A DNA stretch of 35,727 nt, taken from positions 1 to 35,727 of the forward strand of contig JBBKVS010000335.1 of assembly GCA_037968555.1 (NCBI GenBank), in the 5' to 3' direction. Below are positions 8,288 to 16,622 of this stretch, piece after piece. The first letter of the stretch is position 1; every line of letters begins with the position of its first letter. Position numbers and translations under genes: made by a program. Below the pieces are notes generated by a model. That model saw only the letters and a program-made list of their open reading frames with translations, searched no databases and was not told the origin of the DNA. Source of the DNA: JAWXBM01 sp037968555. Lineage in GTDB: Bacteria > Pseudomonadota > Gammaproteobacteria > Xanthomonadales > SZUA-36.

Positions 8288-8800
8288 ATGGCTAACATGG
8301 ATAGAGAAAATAGCGACGGCTTTTTGGAAAAGTTGGTTGCAGTCAATCGCGTTGCGAAAGTGGTCAAAGGCGGCCGCATTTTCGGCTTCACCGCATTGAG
8401 CGTGGTGGGTGACGGAAATGGCAAGGTTGGCTTTGGGTATGGCAAAGCCCGCGAAGTACCCGTGGCAATTCAGAAGTCCATGGAGAAAGCACGTCGTAAC
8501 ATGATTTCTGTAGATTTACGCGAAGGCACTTTGTGGCATGCCATCAAAGCGCGCCATTCTGGTTCCCGTATTTACATGCAACCGGCCTCAGATGGTACGG
8601 GTGTAATTGCCGGTGGCGCAATGCGTGCCGTTCTGGAAACCGTGGGAGTACACAACGTGTTGGCCAAGAGTATTGGGTCCAACAATCCTATCAATCTGGT
8701 CCGGGCAACCATCAAAGGTCTGCAGTCGATGCAGAGTCCTGATTCCATTGCTGCCAAGCGTGGTAAATCGGTTGATGAAATTCTGGCTAAGGTGGGCTGA
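8288..8800 (+). CDS. rpsE: 30S ribosomal protein S5
   Basis: S5 has 170 residues (E. coli 167). The double-stranded RNA-binding-like N-domain has VNRVAKVVKGGRIFGFTALS and GNGKVGFGYGKAREVP; the C-domain has GTGVIAGGAMRAVLE and VHNVLAKSIGSNNPINLVRA. S5 helps form the mRNA entry pore and influences decoding fidelity; ram and spectinomycin-resistance changes map to it in E. coli. The gene is followed by rpmD after five bases. Confidence 0.98.
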   Translation: MANMDRENSDGFLEKLVAVNRVAKVVKGGRIFGFTALSVVGDGNGKVGFGYGKAREVPVAIQKSMEKARRNMISVDLREGTLWHAIKARHSGSRIYMQPASDGTGVIAGGAMRAVLETVGVHNVLAKSIGSNNPINLVRATIKGLQSMQSPDSIAAKRGKSVDEILAKVG

Positions 8801-8805
8801 TTATC

Positions 8806-9000
8806 ATGGCTGGAAAGAAAAACAAGCAGATCGCTGTGACGCTGGTGCGTTCACACCACGACAAGTTGCCAAAGCATCGTGAATGTGTGCGCGGACTGGG
8901 CCTGAAAAGGATGCACCAGACCGTGGTGCTCGAAGACACCCCATCCGTACGCGGCATGGTGAACAAGGTTGAATACCTGGTACGAGTGGAAGAAGTCTGA
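8806..9000 (+). CDS. rpmD: 50S ribosomal protein L30
   Basis: L30 is a 64-residue protein (E. coli 59), with QIAVTLVRSHHDKLPKHREC and the conserved end VRGMVNKVEYLVRVEEV. It is a small alpha/beta protein of the 50S solvent side and is present in gammaproteobacteria but absent from some other phyla. The ribosome binding site overlaps the 3' end of rpsE. A CATCC/GGATG hairpin follows the stop codon. Confidence 0.97.
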   Translation: MAGKKNKQIAVTLVRSHHDKLPKHRECVRGLGLKRMHQTVVLEDTPSVRGMVNKVEYLVRVEEV

Positions 9001-9016
9001 CATCCCGTTGAGGATG
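9001..9016 (+). other. Small hairpin after rpmD
   Basis: CATCC (9001-9005) pairs with GGATG (9012-9016) around a six-base loop, immediately after the rpmD stop codon. There is no T-run, so it is not a classic terminator. It may stabilise or separate message segments; its function is not known. Confidence 0.35.
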
Positions 9017-9059
9017 TTGGGGCAGCTTCTGCGAACCCGATAATAGGAAAGTACTTCAA

Positions 9060-9491
9060 ATGAAATTGAATACATTAAGCCCGGCACCGGGCTCTAAAAA
9101 AAATCGTAAGCGCGTAGGGCGTGGAATTGGATCCGGTCTGGGCAAGACAGCAGGTCGTGGCCACAAAGGCCAGTCTTCGCGCTCAGGTGGCTACCATAAG
9201 GTTGGCTTCGAAGGCGGCCAGATGCCTATGCAGCGCCGATTGCCCAAGCGTGGTTTCGCCTCGCGGACGAAACGCTATAACGCAGAAGTTCGCCTGTATC
9301 AAATACAGGTAATGAATGCTGATGTGATTGATCTTGCAACCTTGAAAAACGAAGGCATCGTAGGCCATATAACGCGCAATGTTAAAGTCATTAACACCGG
9401 CGCTATCGAACGTGCTGTCACCATCAGTGGGCTGAAAGTCACCGAAGGCGCAAAAGCTGCCATTGAAGCAGCTGGTGGCAAGGTAGAATAA
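9060..9491 (+). CDS. rplO: 50S ribosomal protein L15
   Basis: The 143-residue product (E. coli 144) begins MKLNTLSPAPGSKKNRKRVG and has the glycine-rich GRGIGSGLGKTAGRGHKGQ that threads into 23S rRNA. The folded C-domain ends AKAAIEAAGGKVE. L15 is a late assembly protein of the 50S subunit. The stop codon overlaps the secY start as TAATG, so SecY synthesis is coupled to L15, as in many proteobacteria. Confidence 0.99.
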   Translation: MKLNTLSPAPGSKKNRKRVGRGIGSGLGKTAGRGHKGQSSRSGGYHKVGFEGGQMPMQRRLPKRGFASRTKRYNAEVRLYQIQVMNADVIDLATLKNEGIVGHITRNVKVINTGAIERAVTISGLKVTEGAKAAIEAAGGKVE

Positions 9492-10834
9492 TGTCACGCA
9501 GCCCTTCACAAATGGCGGATACGTTGGGTGGATTGGGTCGATTGACCGAACTGCGGCAAAGGCTGTTGTTCGTGTTCGTCGCGCTGATCATCTATCGCAT
9601 AGGTACCTTTATACCGGTACCTGGCGTAAACCCACAGGCTTTGTTGCAGTTCATGAACTCGCAGCAGGGTACTATCGTTGACGTGTTCAACCTGTTTACT
9701 GGCGGTGCGCTGGAGCGGTTTTCACTGTTTGCCCTCGGTGTGATGCCGTATATTTCTGCCTCCATCATCATGCAGTTGATGAGCAGCGCGATTCCGCAAT
9801 TACAACAGCTCAAGAAAGAAGGTTCTTCAGGTCGACAGAAAATAACGCAGTACACGCGTAATTTTACTGTCATCCTGGCAGCCGTCCAGGCTGGCGGCGT
9901 TGCATTTGCGCTGCAAGGACAGACTGCAGTGGTCATGAATCCCGGAGTGGGATTCCTGTTCACAGCCATGGTGTCATTGACAGCAGGAACAATATTTCTG
10001 ATGTGGCTGGGTGAGCAGATCACCGAGCGCGGTGTGGGTAATGGTATTTCTTTGATCATTTTTGCTGGCATCGTCGCAGGATTGCCGCGTGCAGTTGCTG
10101 GTACGCTGGAGCTGGTTAATACCGGGCAATTGAGCATCCCCGCAATGTTGCTGATCCTCGCACTCATACTGGGCGTGATTTATTTCGTGGTACGGGTAGA
10201 GCGCGGTCAACGTCGAATCACCGTTAATTATGCACAGCGCCAAGGGCGAGTGGCGTACCAGAATCAGTCCACGCATTTGCCTTTGAAAGTGAATATGTCG
10301 GGAGTAATACCGGCAATTTTCGCCTCCAGTCTTGTGATATTTCCCTCCACTCTGGCCACTTGGTTCAGTGGTTCGGGAAATGTGAGCTGGCTGACTGACG
10401 TTGCGGCAGCGCTGACGCCCGGAAATCTTGCATATACGATTCTGTATTCCAGCTTGATCATATTCTTTTGCTTTTTCTATACCGCCATGGTGTTCAATTC
10501 AAAGGAAACAGCTGACAACCTGAAGAAATCCGGGGCCTTTATTCCAGGTATCCGACCAGGACGTCAAACAGCAGATTACATTGATTTCGTATTGACCCGG
10601 CTGACCATGGTGGGATCGATATACCTGGTTGCCGTCTGTCTGTTGCCCGATATATTACGGGTAGTGTGGTCAGTGCCATTCTACTTTGGCGGTACTTCAG
10701 TATTGATCGTGGTTGTTGTGATCATGGATTTCATCGCTCAGGTGCAGGCACACCTGATATCACACCAGTACGACAGCCTGATGAAAAAGGCGAATCTGAA
10801 ATCATACGGCCGGTCCGGCGTGGTTCGGCGTTAA
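9491..10834 (+). CDS. secY: Preprotein translocase subunit SecY
   Basis: SecY has 447 residues (E. coli 443) with about ten hydrophobic transmembrane segments. Visible family motifs are RIGTFIPVPGVNP after the first helix, ALGVMPYISASIIMQL around the plug and second helix, and the cytoplasmic loop RPGRQTADYIDFVLTRLT near residues 355-375, which contacts SecA and the ribosome. It forms the protein-conducting channel in the inner membrane with SecE and SecG, which are not encoded here. It overlaps rplO by one base and precedes rpmJ by 76 bases. Confidence 0.99.
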   Translation: MSRSPSQMADTLGGLGRLTELRQRLLFVFVALIIYRIGTFIPVPGVNPQALLQFMNSQQGTIVDVFNLFTGGALERFSLFALGVMPYISASIIMQLMSSAIPQLQQLKKEGSSGRQKITQYTRNFTVILAAVQAGGVAFALQGQTAVVMNPGVGFLFTAMVSLTAGTIFLMWLGEQITERGVGNGISLIIFAGIVAGLPRAVAGTLELVNTGQLSIPAMLLILALILGVIYFVVRVERGQRRITVNYAQRQGRVAYQNQSTHLPLKVNMSGVIPAIFASSLVIFPSTLATWFSGSGNVSWLTDVAAALTPGNLAYTILYSSLIIFFCFFYTAMVFNSKETADNLKKSGAFIPGIRPGRQTADYIDFVLTRLTMVGSIYLVAVCLLPDILRVVWSVPFYFGGTSVLIVVVVIMDFIAQVQAHLISHQYDSLMKKANLKSYGRSGVVRR

Positions 10835-10844
10835 GCAAAGTAAC

Positions 10845-10860
10845 ATCCGCTAATGCGGAT
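10845..10860 (+). other. Hairpin between secY and rpmJ
   Basis: ATCCGC (10845-10850) and GCGGAT (10855-10860) form a perfect six-base stem with a TAAT loop just after secY. No T-run follows, so full termination is unlikely. It may mark an RNA processing or partial attenuation point. Confidence 0.4.
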
Positions 10861-10910
10861 CCTTGCCGGGGCCTATGGTGCCACCGGTCTGGAAGTTTGG
10901 GAGAAGTGAA

Positions 10911-11024
10911 ATGAAAGTGCAGGCATCAGTAAAGAAAATTTGCCGGAACTGCAAGATCGTCAGACGCAAGCGGGTACTTTTTGTCATTTGTACCGACAAA
11001 AAGCACAAGCAGCGTCAGGGTTGA
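10911..11024 (+). CDS. rpmJ: 50S ribosomal protein L36 (zinc-ribbon form)
   Basis: This 37-residue gene reads MKVQASVKKICRNCKIVRRK and ends with KKHKQRQG, matching E. coli L36 (38 residues). The zinc ligands Cys11, Cys14, Cys27 and His32 are all present, so it is the zinc-binding C+ form. L36 is the smallest 50S protein and sits near the GTPase-associated centre. It is preceded by GGGAGAAGTGAA, a good ribosome binding site, and ends the spc section. Confidence 0.97.
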   Translation: MKVQASVKKICRNCKIVRRKRVLFVICTDKKHKQRQG

Positions 11025-11048
11025 GCGGAAACCAGAGTAATAACAGGC

Positions 11049-11077
11049 TTTTGCCTGCTCTTATGATTCGATATAAT
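11049..11077 (+). promoter_or_regulatory. Candidate promoter of the alpha section (rpsM onward)
   Basis: A perfect TATAAT (11072-11077) is preceded 17 bases earlier by TTTTGC (11049-11054), or 15 bases earlier by TTGCCT. It overlaps a CAGGC-TTTT-GCCTG hairpin at 11044-11057. The predicted transcript would start near 11084 and leave only about 40 bases before rpsM, which is shorter than the E. coli alpha-operon leader that S4 binds. The -10 is convincing and the -35 is weak. Confidence 0.5.
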
Positions 11078-11122
11078 GCGCCGTTTACTTGCGCGGCGCG
11101 CTAAGGAAAGGAGTTTGTAGAC

Positions 11123-11479
11123 ATGGCTCGTATTGCTGGAGTCAACTTACCGGTTCAGAAGCACACTTGGGTGGGCTTGACCTCGGTTTATGGAATTGGG
11201 AAAACCCGTTCCTTGAAGATATGTGCGGCTGCGGGTGTAAAGCCTGAGACCAAGATCCGCGATCTTACGGAAGCTGAGGTTGAAAGTATTCGTGCCGAAA
11301 TTGCACGTATCCCGGTTGAGGGTGATTTGCGCCGCGAAGTTGCTATGAATATCAAGCGACTGATGGACCTTGGCTGCTACCGCGGATTACGGCATCGTCG
11401 TGGCTTGCCGGTACGTGGTCAGCAAACCAAAACGAACGCGCGGACCCGCAAGGGACCCCGTCGCCCCATAAAGCGTTGA
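11123..11479 (+). CDS. rpsM: 30S ribosomal protein S13
   Basis: S13 has 118 residues as in E. coli, starting MARIAGVNLPVQKHTWVGLT, with a helix-two-turn-helix region and the basic tail GLPVRGQQTKTNARTRKGPR that touches the P-site tRNA. S13 forms bridges B1a and B1b with the 50S subunit. A strong AAGGAAAGGAG ribosome binding site lies upstream. It is the first gene of the alpha section. Confidence 0.99.
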   Translation: MARIAGVNLPVQKHTWVGLTSVYGIGKTRSLKICAAAGVKPETKIRDLTEAEVESIRAEIARIPVEGDLRREVAMNIKRLMDLGCYRGLRHRRGLPVRGQQTKTNARTRKGPRRPIKR

Positions 11480-11594
11480 TGGGCAAGCGTTAGAAGTTTG
11501 AAATAATTGGCAAGCGTTGTTTGCAGCGCTGATGAATTGAACCGGAATTGGCCAGATGGCCGATCGGTGAACAGTAAATAAGGCAGATTGATAA

Positions 11595-11978
11595 ATGGCT
11601 AAAACGATCAAGAAGAAGAAGGTTAAAAAGGTAGTGGTCGATGGTATCGCCCATGTCCATGCTTCTTTCAACAATACGATCATCACCATCACCGACAGGC
11701 AGGGTAATGCTCTGTCATGGGCGACCTCTGGTGGCGCTGGTTTTCGCGGTTCACGCAAAAGCACGCCATTTGCAGCCCAGGTGGCCGCTGAAGCGGCAGG
11801 TCGCGCAGCACTGGATTATGGTTTGAAAAACCTGGAAGTGCGTGTCAAGGGTCCTGGCCCTGGTCGTGAATCTTCTGTTCGTGCGCTTAACGCGGTGGGT
11901 TACAAAATTACCAACATCACTGACGTGACGCCGATCCCACATAACGGGTGCCGGCCACCTAAAAAACGTCGCGTTTGA
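11595..11978 (+). CDS. rpsK: 30S ribosomal protein S11
   Basis: The 127-residue protein (E. coli 129) has AHVHASFNNTIITITDRQGN and the C-terminal ITDVTPIPHNGCRPPKKRRV that is near invariant in bacteria. S11 lies on the 30S platform and helps shape the mRNA exit (Shine-Dalgarno) channel with S7 and S18. The gap from rpsM is 115 bases, longer than is usual here, and contains two copies of GGCAAGCGTT. Confidence 0.99.
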   Translation: MAKTIKKKKVKKVVVDGIAHVHASFNNTIITITDRQGNALSWATSGGAGFRGSRKSTPFAAQVAAEAAGRAALDYGLKNLEVRVKGPGPGRESSVRALNAVGYKITNITDVTPIPHNGCRPPKKRRV

Positions 11979-11990
11979 CGGAGTAACATA

Positions 11991-12617
11991 ATGGCAAGAT
12001 ATACTGGACCAACCTGTAAACTGGCACGACGCGAAGGCGTTGATCTGGAGCTGAAAAGCCCGGCTCGTGGGCTGGAATCGAAATGTAAACTGAATCAGCC
12101 TCCGGGGCAGCATGGTTCATCCAGGCGTGCGCGTCTGTCTGACTATGCTACCCAGTTACGTGAGAAGCAGAAAGTGCGTCGTATTTACGGTGTGCTTGAA
12201 CGTCAATTCCGTAACTACTACAAGATGGCAGCAGGTCAGAAAGGGGCTACCGGCGAAAACCTGTTGCGTTTACTGGAAACCCGTCTGGATAACATCGTTT
12301 ATCGTTTTGGTTTCGCCGTGACTCGTGCGCAGGCGCGCCAACTGGTTTCGCATAAAGGCGTGCTGGTCAATGGCAAGCCGGTCAATATTCCGTCTTACAA
12401 GGTACAGCCTGGCGATACCGTTGCTATTCGTGAGAAAGCAAAAAATCAGCTGCGCATCAAGGAAGCCATCACGCTTAACCAGGAGATGGACTTGGTGCCA
12501 GGATGGCTGGAGATTGATACACAAAACATGGCTGGTGTCGTAAAGGCTTACCCGGACCGTGCTGATCTGTCGGCAGATATCAATGAAAGCCTTATCGTGG
12601 AACTGTACTCCAAGTAA
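11991..12617 (+). CDS. rpsD: 30S ribosomal protein S4
   Basis: S4 has 208 residues (E. coli 206). It begins MARYTGPTCKLARREGVDLE, has LREKQKVRRIYGVLERQFRN, and an S4 RNA-binding domain around ARQLVSHKGVLVNGKPVNIP (residues 109-128). It initiates 30S assembly by binding the 16S five-way junction. In E. coli it represses the alpha operon by binding a pseudoknot before rpsM. The cysteine pattern of zinc-type S4 is not complete, so this is the zinc-independent form. Confidence 0.98.
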   Translation: MARYTGPTCKLARREGVDLELKSPARGLESKCKLNQPPGQHGSSRRARLSDYATQLREKQKVRRIYGVLERQFRNYYKMAAGQKGATGENLLRLLETRLDNIVYRFGFAVTRAQARQLVSHKGVLVNGKPVNIPSYKVQPGDTVAIREKAKNQLRIKEAITLNQEMDLVPGWLEIDTQNMAGVVKAYPDRADLSADINESLIVELYSK

Positions 12618-12632
12618 GTGAAGTTCTACAGG

Positions 12633-12646
12633 CCGGCTATTGCCGG
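12633..12646 (+). other. Hairpin between rpsD and rpoA
   Basis: CCGGC (12633-12637) and GCCGG (12642-12646) pair around TATT in the 73-base gap before rpoA. No T-run follows. It may influence the ratio of S4 to RNA polymerase alpha expression, but nothing in the sequence proves this. Confidence 0.35.
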
Positions 12647-12690
12647 TTCCGGATTTCGCACAATCATGATCGACTACGAGGGCCATCCAT

Positions 12691-13677
12691 ATGTTGGGTG
12701 TTATTGAAAATATGTTAAAACCTGGCACAGTTGGTGTTGACGCCGTCAACCCGAACCGTGCTCGTATCATTCTGGAACCTCTGGAAAGGGGCTTCGGACA
12801 TACTCTGGGTAACGCGCTGCGTCGCGTATTGTTGTCGTCTATTCCAGGCTGCGCCATTGTTGAAGTTGAAATGGATGGCGTATTGCATGAATACACCGCT
12901 GTAGAAGGTTTGCAGGAAGACATCATCGAAGTTCTGCTCAACCTGAAAGGTGTTGCATTGCGCATGCACGATCGGGATGAAGCAGTTCTGACCCTGAGCA
13001 AATCAGGTGCGGGTGCTGTCACAGCTGGTGATATTCAGGTAGATCACACCGTTGAGGTTGTAAACCCGGATCACTTGATCTGTAACCTGACCAAGAACGG
13101 CAGCATCAACATGCAGCTTAAAATTGCTCGTGGCGTTGGCTATCAGCCAGCCGCTTTGACCAAGATTGGCGAGCAGGAAAGCCGGCCTATAGGCAGGTTG
13201 CAGCTGGATGCATCTTTCTGCCCGGTACGTAAGGTGGCCTACAGCGTGGACGCAGCTCGTGTTGAGCAGCGCACCAATTTGGATAAACTGGTTCTGGACA
13301 TTGAAACCAACGCAACTATTGATTGCGAACAGGCCGTTAAGCTCGCCGCCAATATTCTGGCAGATCAGCTGTCTGTATTTATAGATTTCAAAGCACGCCA
13401 GGAAGTGGAAGTAGAGCAGAAGTCGCAGGAAATTGATCCTGTGCTGTTGCGTCCAATAGACGATCTTGAGTTGACTGTACGCTCTGCAAACTGTCTGAAA
13501 GCAGAAAGCATTCTGTACATTGGCGACTTGGTTCAACGCACAGAAGTGGAACTGCTGAAGACGCCTAACCTGGGCAAGAAGTCACTCACCGAAATCAAGG
13601 ATGTGCTGGCGTCCCATGAATTGTCGCTGGGAATGAAATTGGAAAATTGGCCGCCTGCCAGCCTGGTAAAAGCCTGA
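12691..13677 (+). CDS. rpoA: DNA-directed RNA polymerase subunit alpha
   Basis: The protein has 328 residues (E. coli 329). The N-terminal dimerisation and assembly domain shows LEPLERGFGHTLGNALRRVL. A linker around residues 235-250 is followed by the C-terminal domain with RSANCLKAESILYIGDLVQR, including the arginine equivalent to E. coli Arg265 that contacts UP elements and activators, and ends LGMKLENWPPASL. Alpha dimers scaffold beta and beta-prime. The gene sits between rpsD and rplQ as expected. Confidence 0.99.
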   Translation: MLGVIENMLKPGTVGVDAVNPNRARIILEPLERGFGHTLGNALRRVLLSSIPGCAIVEVEMDGVLHEYTAVEGLQEDIIEVLLNLKGVALRMHDRDEAVLTLSKSGAGAVTAGDIQVDHTVEVVNPDHLICNLTKNGSINMQLKIARGVGYQPAALTKIGEQESRPIGRLQLDASFCPVRKVAYSVDAARVEQRTNLDKLVLDIETNATIDCEQAVKLAANILADQLSVFIDFKARQEVEVEQKSQEIDPVLLRPIDDLELTVRSANCLKAESILYIGDLVQRTEVELLKTPNLGKKSLTEIKDVLASHELSLGMKLENWPPASLVKA

Positions 13678-13737
13678 ACTCTGGAAGCAGAGTTCGGCAA
13701 ATTGGCTGAGTAAATCGGACAAAAGAGAGAATAGATC

Positions 13738-14121
13738 ATGCGTCATCTTAAGTCAGGAAGGAAACTGAATCGCAACAGTTCACATCGCAAAGCGATGTTC
13801 AAGAACATGGCGGTTTCATTGTTTCAAAACGAAATCATCAAGACCACGGTTCCCAAGGCCAAAGAATTGCGTCGTGTTGCAGAGCCTTTGTTGACTCTGG
13901 CCAAAGAAGACAGCGTGGCCCATCGTCGCCTGGCTTTCAATCGTCTGCGCGATCGTGATGTGGTTACCAAGTTGTTCAACGAATTGGGGCCACGTTATAT
14001 AGATCGTCCAGGTGGTTACTTGCGCGTACTGAAATGTGGTTATCGCTCAGGCGACAAGGCACCAATGGCCTATGTTGAATTAGTTGATCGCCCACGAATT
14101 GAGGAAGTTGCTGAAGCCTGA
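13738..14121 (+). CDS. rplQ: 50S ribosomal protein L17
   Basis: L17 is 127 residues, the same as E. coli, and begins MRHLKSGRKLNRNSSHRKAM, with RRLAFNRLRDRDVVTKLFNE and a C-terminal GDKAPMAYVELVDRP. It sits near the peptide tunnel exit on the 50S subunit. It is the last gene of the ribosomal cluster, followed after 32 bases by a strong terminator. Confidence 0.99.
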   Translation: MRHLKSGRKLNRNSSHRKAMFKNMAVSLFQNEIIKTTVPKAKELRRVAEPLLTLAKEDSVAHRRLAFNRLRDRDVVTKLFNELGPRYIDRPGGYLRVLKCGYRSGDKAPMAYVELVDRPRIEEVAEA

Positions 14122-14153
14122 TAGTAATAGCCTAAGCGTAAAAAGGGCTCAGG

Positions 14154-14182
14154 AAAAACCCGACGCAAGTCGGGTTTTTTTT
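14154..14182. terminator. Bidirectional Rho-independent terminator, rplQ / feoB
   Basis: AACCCGAC (14157-14164) and GTCGGGTT (14169-14176) form an eight-base stem with a GCAA tetraloop, followed by a T-run on the + strand and preceded by an A-run that gives T's on the - strand. It can stop both the ribosomal operon and the converging feoB transcript. Confidence 0.93.
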
Positions 14183-14215
14183 ATGTCGAACCGAAAGTAA
14201 ACTTTCAGCCGACGA

Positions 14216-16366
14216 TCATATTCGACTGCCAATCTGGAAAATCAGCAGGGCTGCCGTGTAACCCAATACCGTCATGTAGCACCAGGCAAATATGGGCCAG
14301 CGCCAGCTATTGGTTTCCCGGCGTATGGTGGCTACAGTAGCGGCGCACTGCAGGCACCAGGCATAGAACACCAACAAACCCAGCACCATTGGCAGTGTGA
14401 AAATCAGGCGACCATCAGGCCAGCTTGCAAGCCGGAGTTTTTCGCTCAAACTGGCTTCATCAGCTTCAGAACCGACAGCATACAAAGTACCCATAACCGC
14501 CACTACAACCTCTCTGGCCGGAAACCCTGCGATCACAGCGGACGAAACCCGCCAGTCCCAACCCAGAGGTTTAAATACAGGTTCAACCCATCTTCCCATA
14601 CGTCCGAGCCAACTTTGTGACAGCTGCTGAGCGGCCTGCTCGTTGTCGATGCTTAATTCACGTTCGGCGATCAATTCGCTGCTTTGCATGGGGGTGCTGA
14701 AATCCGCGCGCGGAAAATAGGCCAGTACCCAAACGACCACAGCAACGGAAAAGATCACCGTTCCGGCGCGCTTGAGAAATACACGAGCGCGATCCATCAG
14801 CTTGATCGCCACAGTCTGCAAGTTCGGCTTGCGAAATTCTGGCAATGCCAGCACAAACGAGGGCTTGGGACCGTGCAACGCTGTGGATTTCAGTAGCCAG
14901 GCTGTCGCCAGTCCTCCGGCTATGCCCAGCAGGTAAAGGCCAAACAACACCAGGCCCTGCAAGTTGAGCCATCCTATGGAGCTAGCGGGTACAAAGGCCG
15001 CAATCAATAATGCATAAATCGGTAGTCGGGCTGAGCAGGTCATAAAGGGAGCCGCAAGAATAGTGGCAATGCGGTCTCGTCGATTCGGAATCACCCGGGT
15101 AGCCATGATGGCGGGCACAGCACAGGCAAAGCTGGAAAGCATGGGAATTACCGATTGCCCTGACAGGCCTACCGAACGCATCACTCGGTCCATCAGGAAC
15201 GCGGCCCTGGCCAGGTAGCCAGTGTCTTCAAGCACGATGATGAACAGGAACAGGATCAGGATTTGTGGCAGGAATACAATGACGCTGCCAACGCCGGCAA
15301 TAACACCATCGGCCAGGAAACTACTCAGCATGCCTTCACCCAGGGCATTCACTACCGAAGTCCCCAGCGCGGATGCCATGTTGTCTATGCCATCCATTAA
15401 TGGAGTTGCCCAGGTAAATACGGCCTGGAAGACCAGCAGCATCAGGCCAAAGAACCCCATGGTTGCTGGCCAGGGACGATTGACCCAGCGCCTGAATTTT
15501 GCACCCAGCTGTGAAATTACCGGGGCGGGAGAAATTATTTCCTGCAACACCGATCGCACCCAGCGATAGCGAATTCTTGCCTCAACGGCTTGTGGGGACT
15601 GATTTCCGAACAACTCGTGGCTGCAGGCATTTACCCGCTCACGACCCAGGTTTTCGTGCAGTTGTTTTGCAAAATCACTGGCTGGATGCAACAAGCCTTG
15701 AGCCGCCTCAATACGGCTGATCTGTCCTGCACTTTGTGCGCTCAGTTCGTTGGCCATGATAGTTAATTGTGGCCATGACTCTGGCGGTTCCGGTATCGGC
15801 AGATTGCCAATACCATTCAGCAAAGTTTTCAGGTCTTTGATGCCTGCACCAGTGGTGGACAATACCGGGCAAATGCTCACCTGCCGTAAATGTTTTTGCA
15901 GCAACACCTGATCGATAGCTATACCGTTCAAGCTGGCCATATCTGACATGGTCAGGGCAACGATGGTAGGTATGCCGAGTTCACGTAACTGCTCTAACAG
16001 AAACAGCCCCTGGTACAAGTGCGTAGCATCGAGTACAAACAACAGGCAATCCGGCGCTGCTAAATCTGCGACGCGACCCAACAGGAAATCGACGGCGATG
16101 CGCTCATCTGCCGAGTGGCCACCTAAACAATAAATACCCGGCAGATCAACCAGTTCTATGGCGCTGCTTTCCAGTTGAACTATGCCCGTATGTTTCTCAA
16201 TCGTAACGCCCGGAAAATTTCCGGTGCTTTGTTTCAACCCAGTCAGGCGATTAAACAAGGTGCTCTTGCCGGAATTGGGATTGCCAATAACTGCGACCTT
16301 GGCTTGAGGTTTACGACGAATGCCGATGTTTTTCAGGGAAACAGCAAATTCTTTCGGTTCAGGCAT
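14216..16366 (-). CDS. feoB: Ferrous iron transporter FeoB
   Basis: I start at ATG 16366, which overlaps the 3' end of feoA, giving 716 residues (E. coli 773). The frame is open back to 16456 within feoA, but the homologous region only begins near the G domain. The cytosolic GTPase has G1 GNPNSGKS (residues 29-36), G3 DLPG (74-77) and a G4-position TMSD (139-142) in place of the usual NxxD. Two membrane gate regions follow, with GVGSVIVFLPQILILFLFI and the repeated MLSSFACAVPAIMATRVI-type core, then C-terminal helices. It imports Fe(II) across the inner membrane. No feoC is seen. Confidence 0.96.
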   Translation of the reverse strand: MPEPKEFAVSLKNIGIRRKPQAKVAVIGNPNSGKSTLFNRLTGLKQSTGNFPGVTIEKHTGIVQLESSAIELVDLPGIYCLGGHSADERIAVDFLLGRVADLAAPDCLLFVLDATHLYQGLFLLEQLRELGIPTIVALTMSDMASLNGIAIDQVLLQKHLRQVSICPVLSTTGAGIKDLKTLLNGIGNLPIPEPPESWPQLTIMANELSAQSAGQISRIEAAQGLLHPASDFAKQLHENLGRERVNACSHELFGNQSPQAVEARIRYRWVRSVLQEIISPAPVISQLGAKFRRWVNRPWPATMGFFGLMLLVFQAVFTWATPLMDGIDNMASALGTSVVNALGEGMLSSFLADGVIAGVGSVIVFLPQILILFLFIIVLEDTGYLARAAFLMDRVMRSVGLSGQSVIPMLSSFACAVPAIMATRVIPNRRDRIATILAAPFMTCSARLPIYALLIAAFVPASSIGWLNLQGLVLFGLYLLGIAGGLATAWLLKSTALHGPKPSFVLALPEFRKPNLQTVAIKLMDRARVFLKRAGTVIFSVAVVVWVLAYFPRADFSTPMQSSELIAERELSIDNEQAAQQLSQSWLGRMGRWVEPVFKPLGWDWRVSSAVIAGFPAREVVVAVMGTLYAVGSEADEASLSEKLRLASWPDGRLIFTLPMVLGLLVFYAWCLQCAATVATIRRETNSWRWPIFAWCYMTVLGYTAALLIFQIGSRI

Positions 16367-16595
16367 GCGCCTGTTCCAGAGCGATTTCAAACTGACGAGC
16401 ATCCTCCCGGCGAATGGAAATGGATGAACCAAACATGCAGACTTCGATGGGATCACCCCCTATCGCAACATTCTCGATATGCACCGGCACATCCTCGACC
16501 AGGCCCAGAACCATCAGCCGGACTATTGAGTCCTGGCTGGCATCGACGGCGGTTATACGGCCACGTTGGCCTGGTTTCATATCTGCCAAAGTCAC
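16359..16595 (-). CDS. feoA: Ferrous iron transport accessory protein FeoA
   Basis: This 78-residue SH3-like protein (E. coli 75) has TLADMKPGQRGRITAVD and ends IRREDARQFEIALEQ. It starts at GTG 16595, supported by GGAG five bases upstream on the - strand. FeoA is a small cytosolic partner thought to act on FeoB. The stop codon overlaps the feoB start by eight bases, so the two are translated together. Expression is probably Fur-controlled through the box upstream. Confidence 0.93.
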   Translation of the reverse strand: MTLADMKPGQRGRITAVDASQDSIVRLMVLGLVEDVPVHIENVAIGGDPIEVCMFGSSISIRREDARQFEIALEQAHA

Positions 16596-16622
16596 AACAG
16601 CTCCAAATTATTGTTGATCATC

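Noticed and set aside
12270..13022. 250-residue frame on the - strand across rpsD-rpoA
   Set aside because: It overlaps two essential conserved genes on the other strand and shows no motif; it is a codon-bias shadow.
16367..16456. 30-residue extension of FeoB overlapping feoA
   Set aside because: It runs through most of the feoA 3' end in another frame. ATG 16366 fits the usual feoA-feoB overlap and the G domain begins shortly after.
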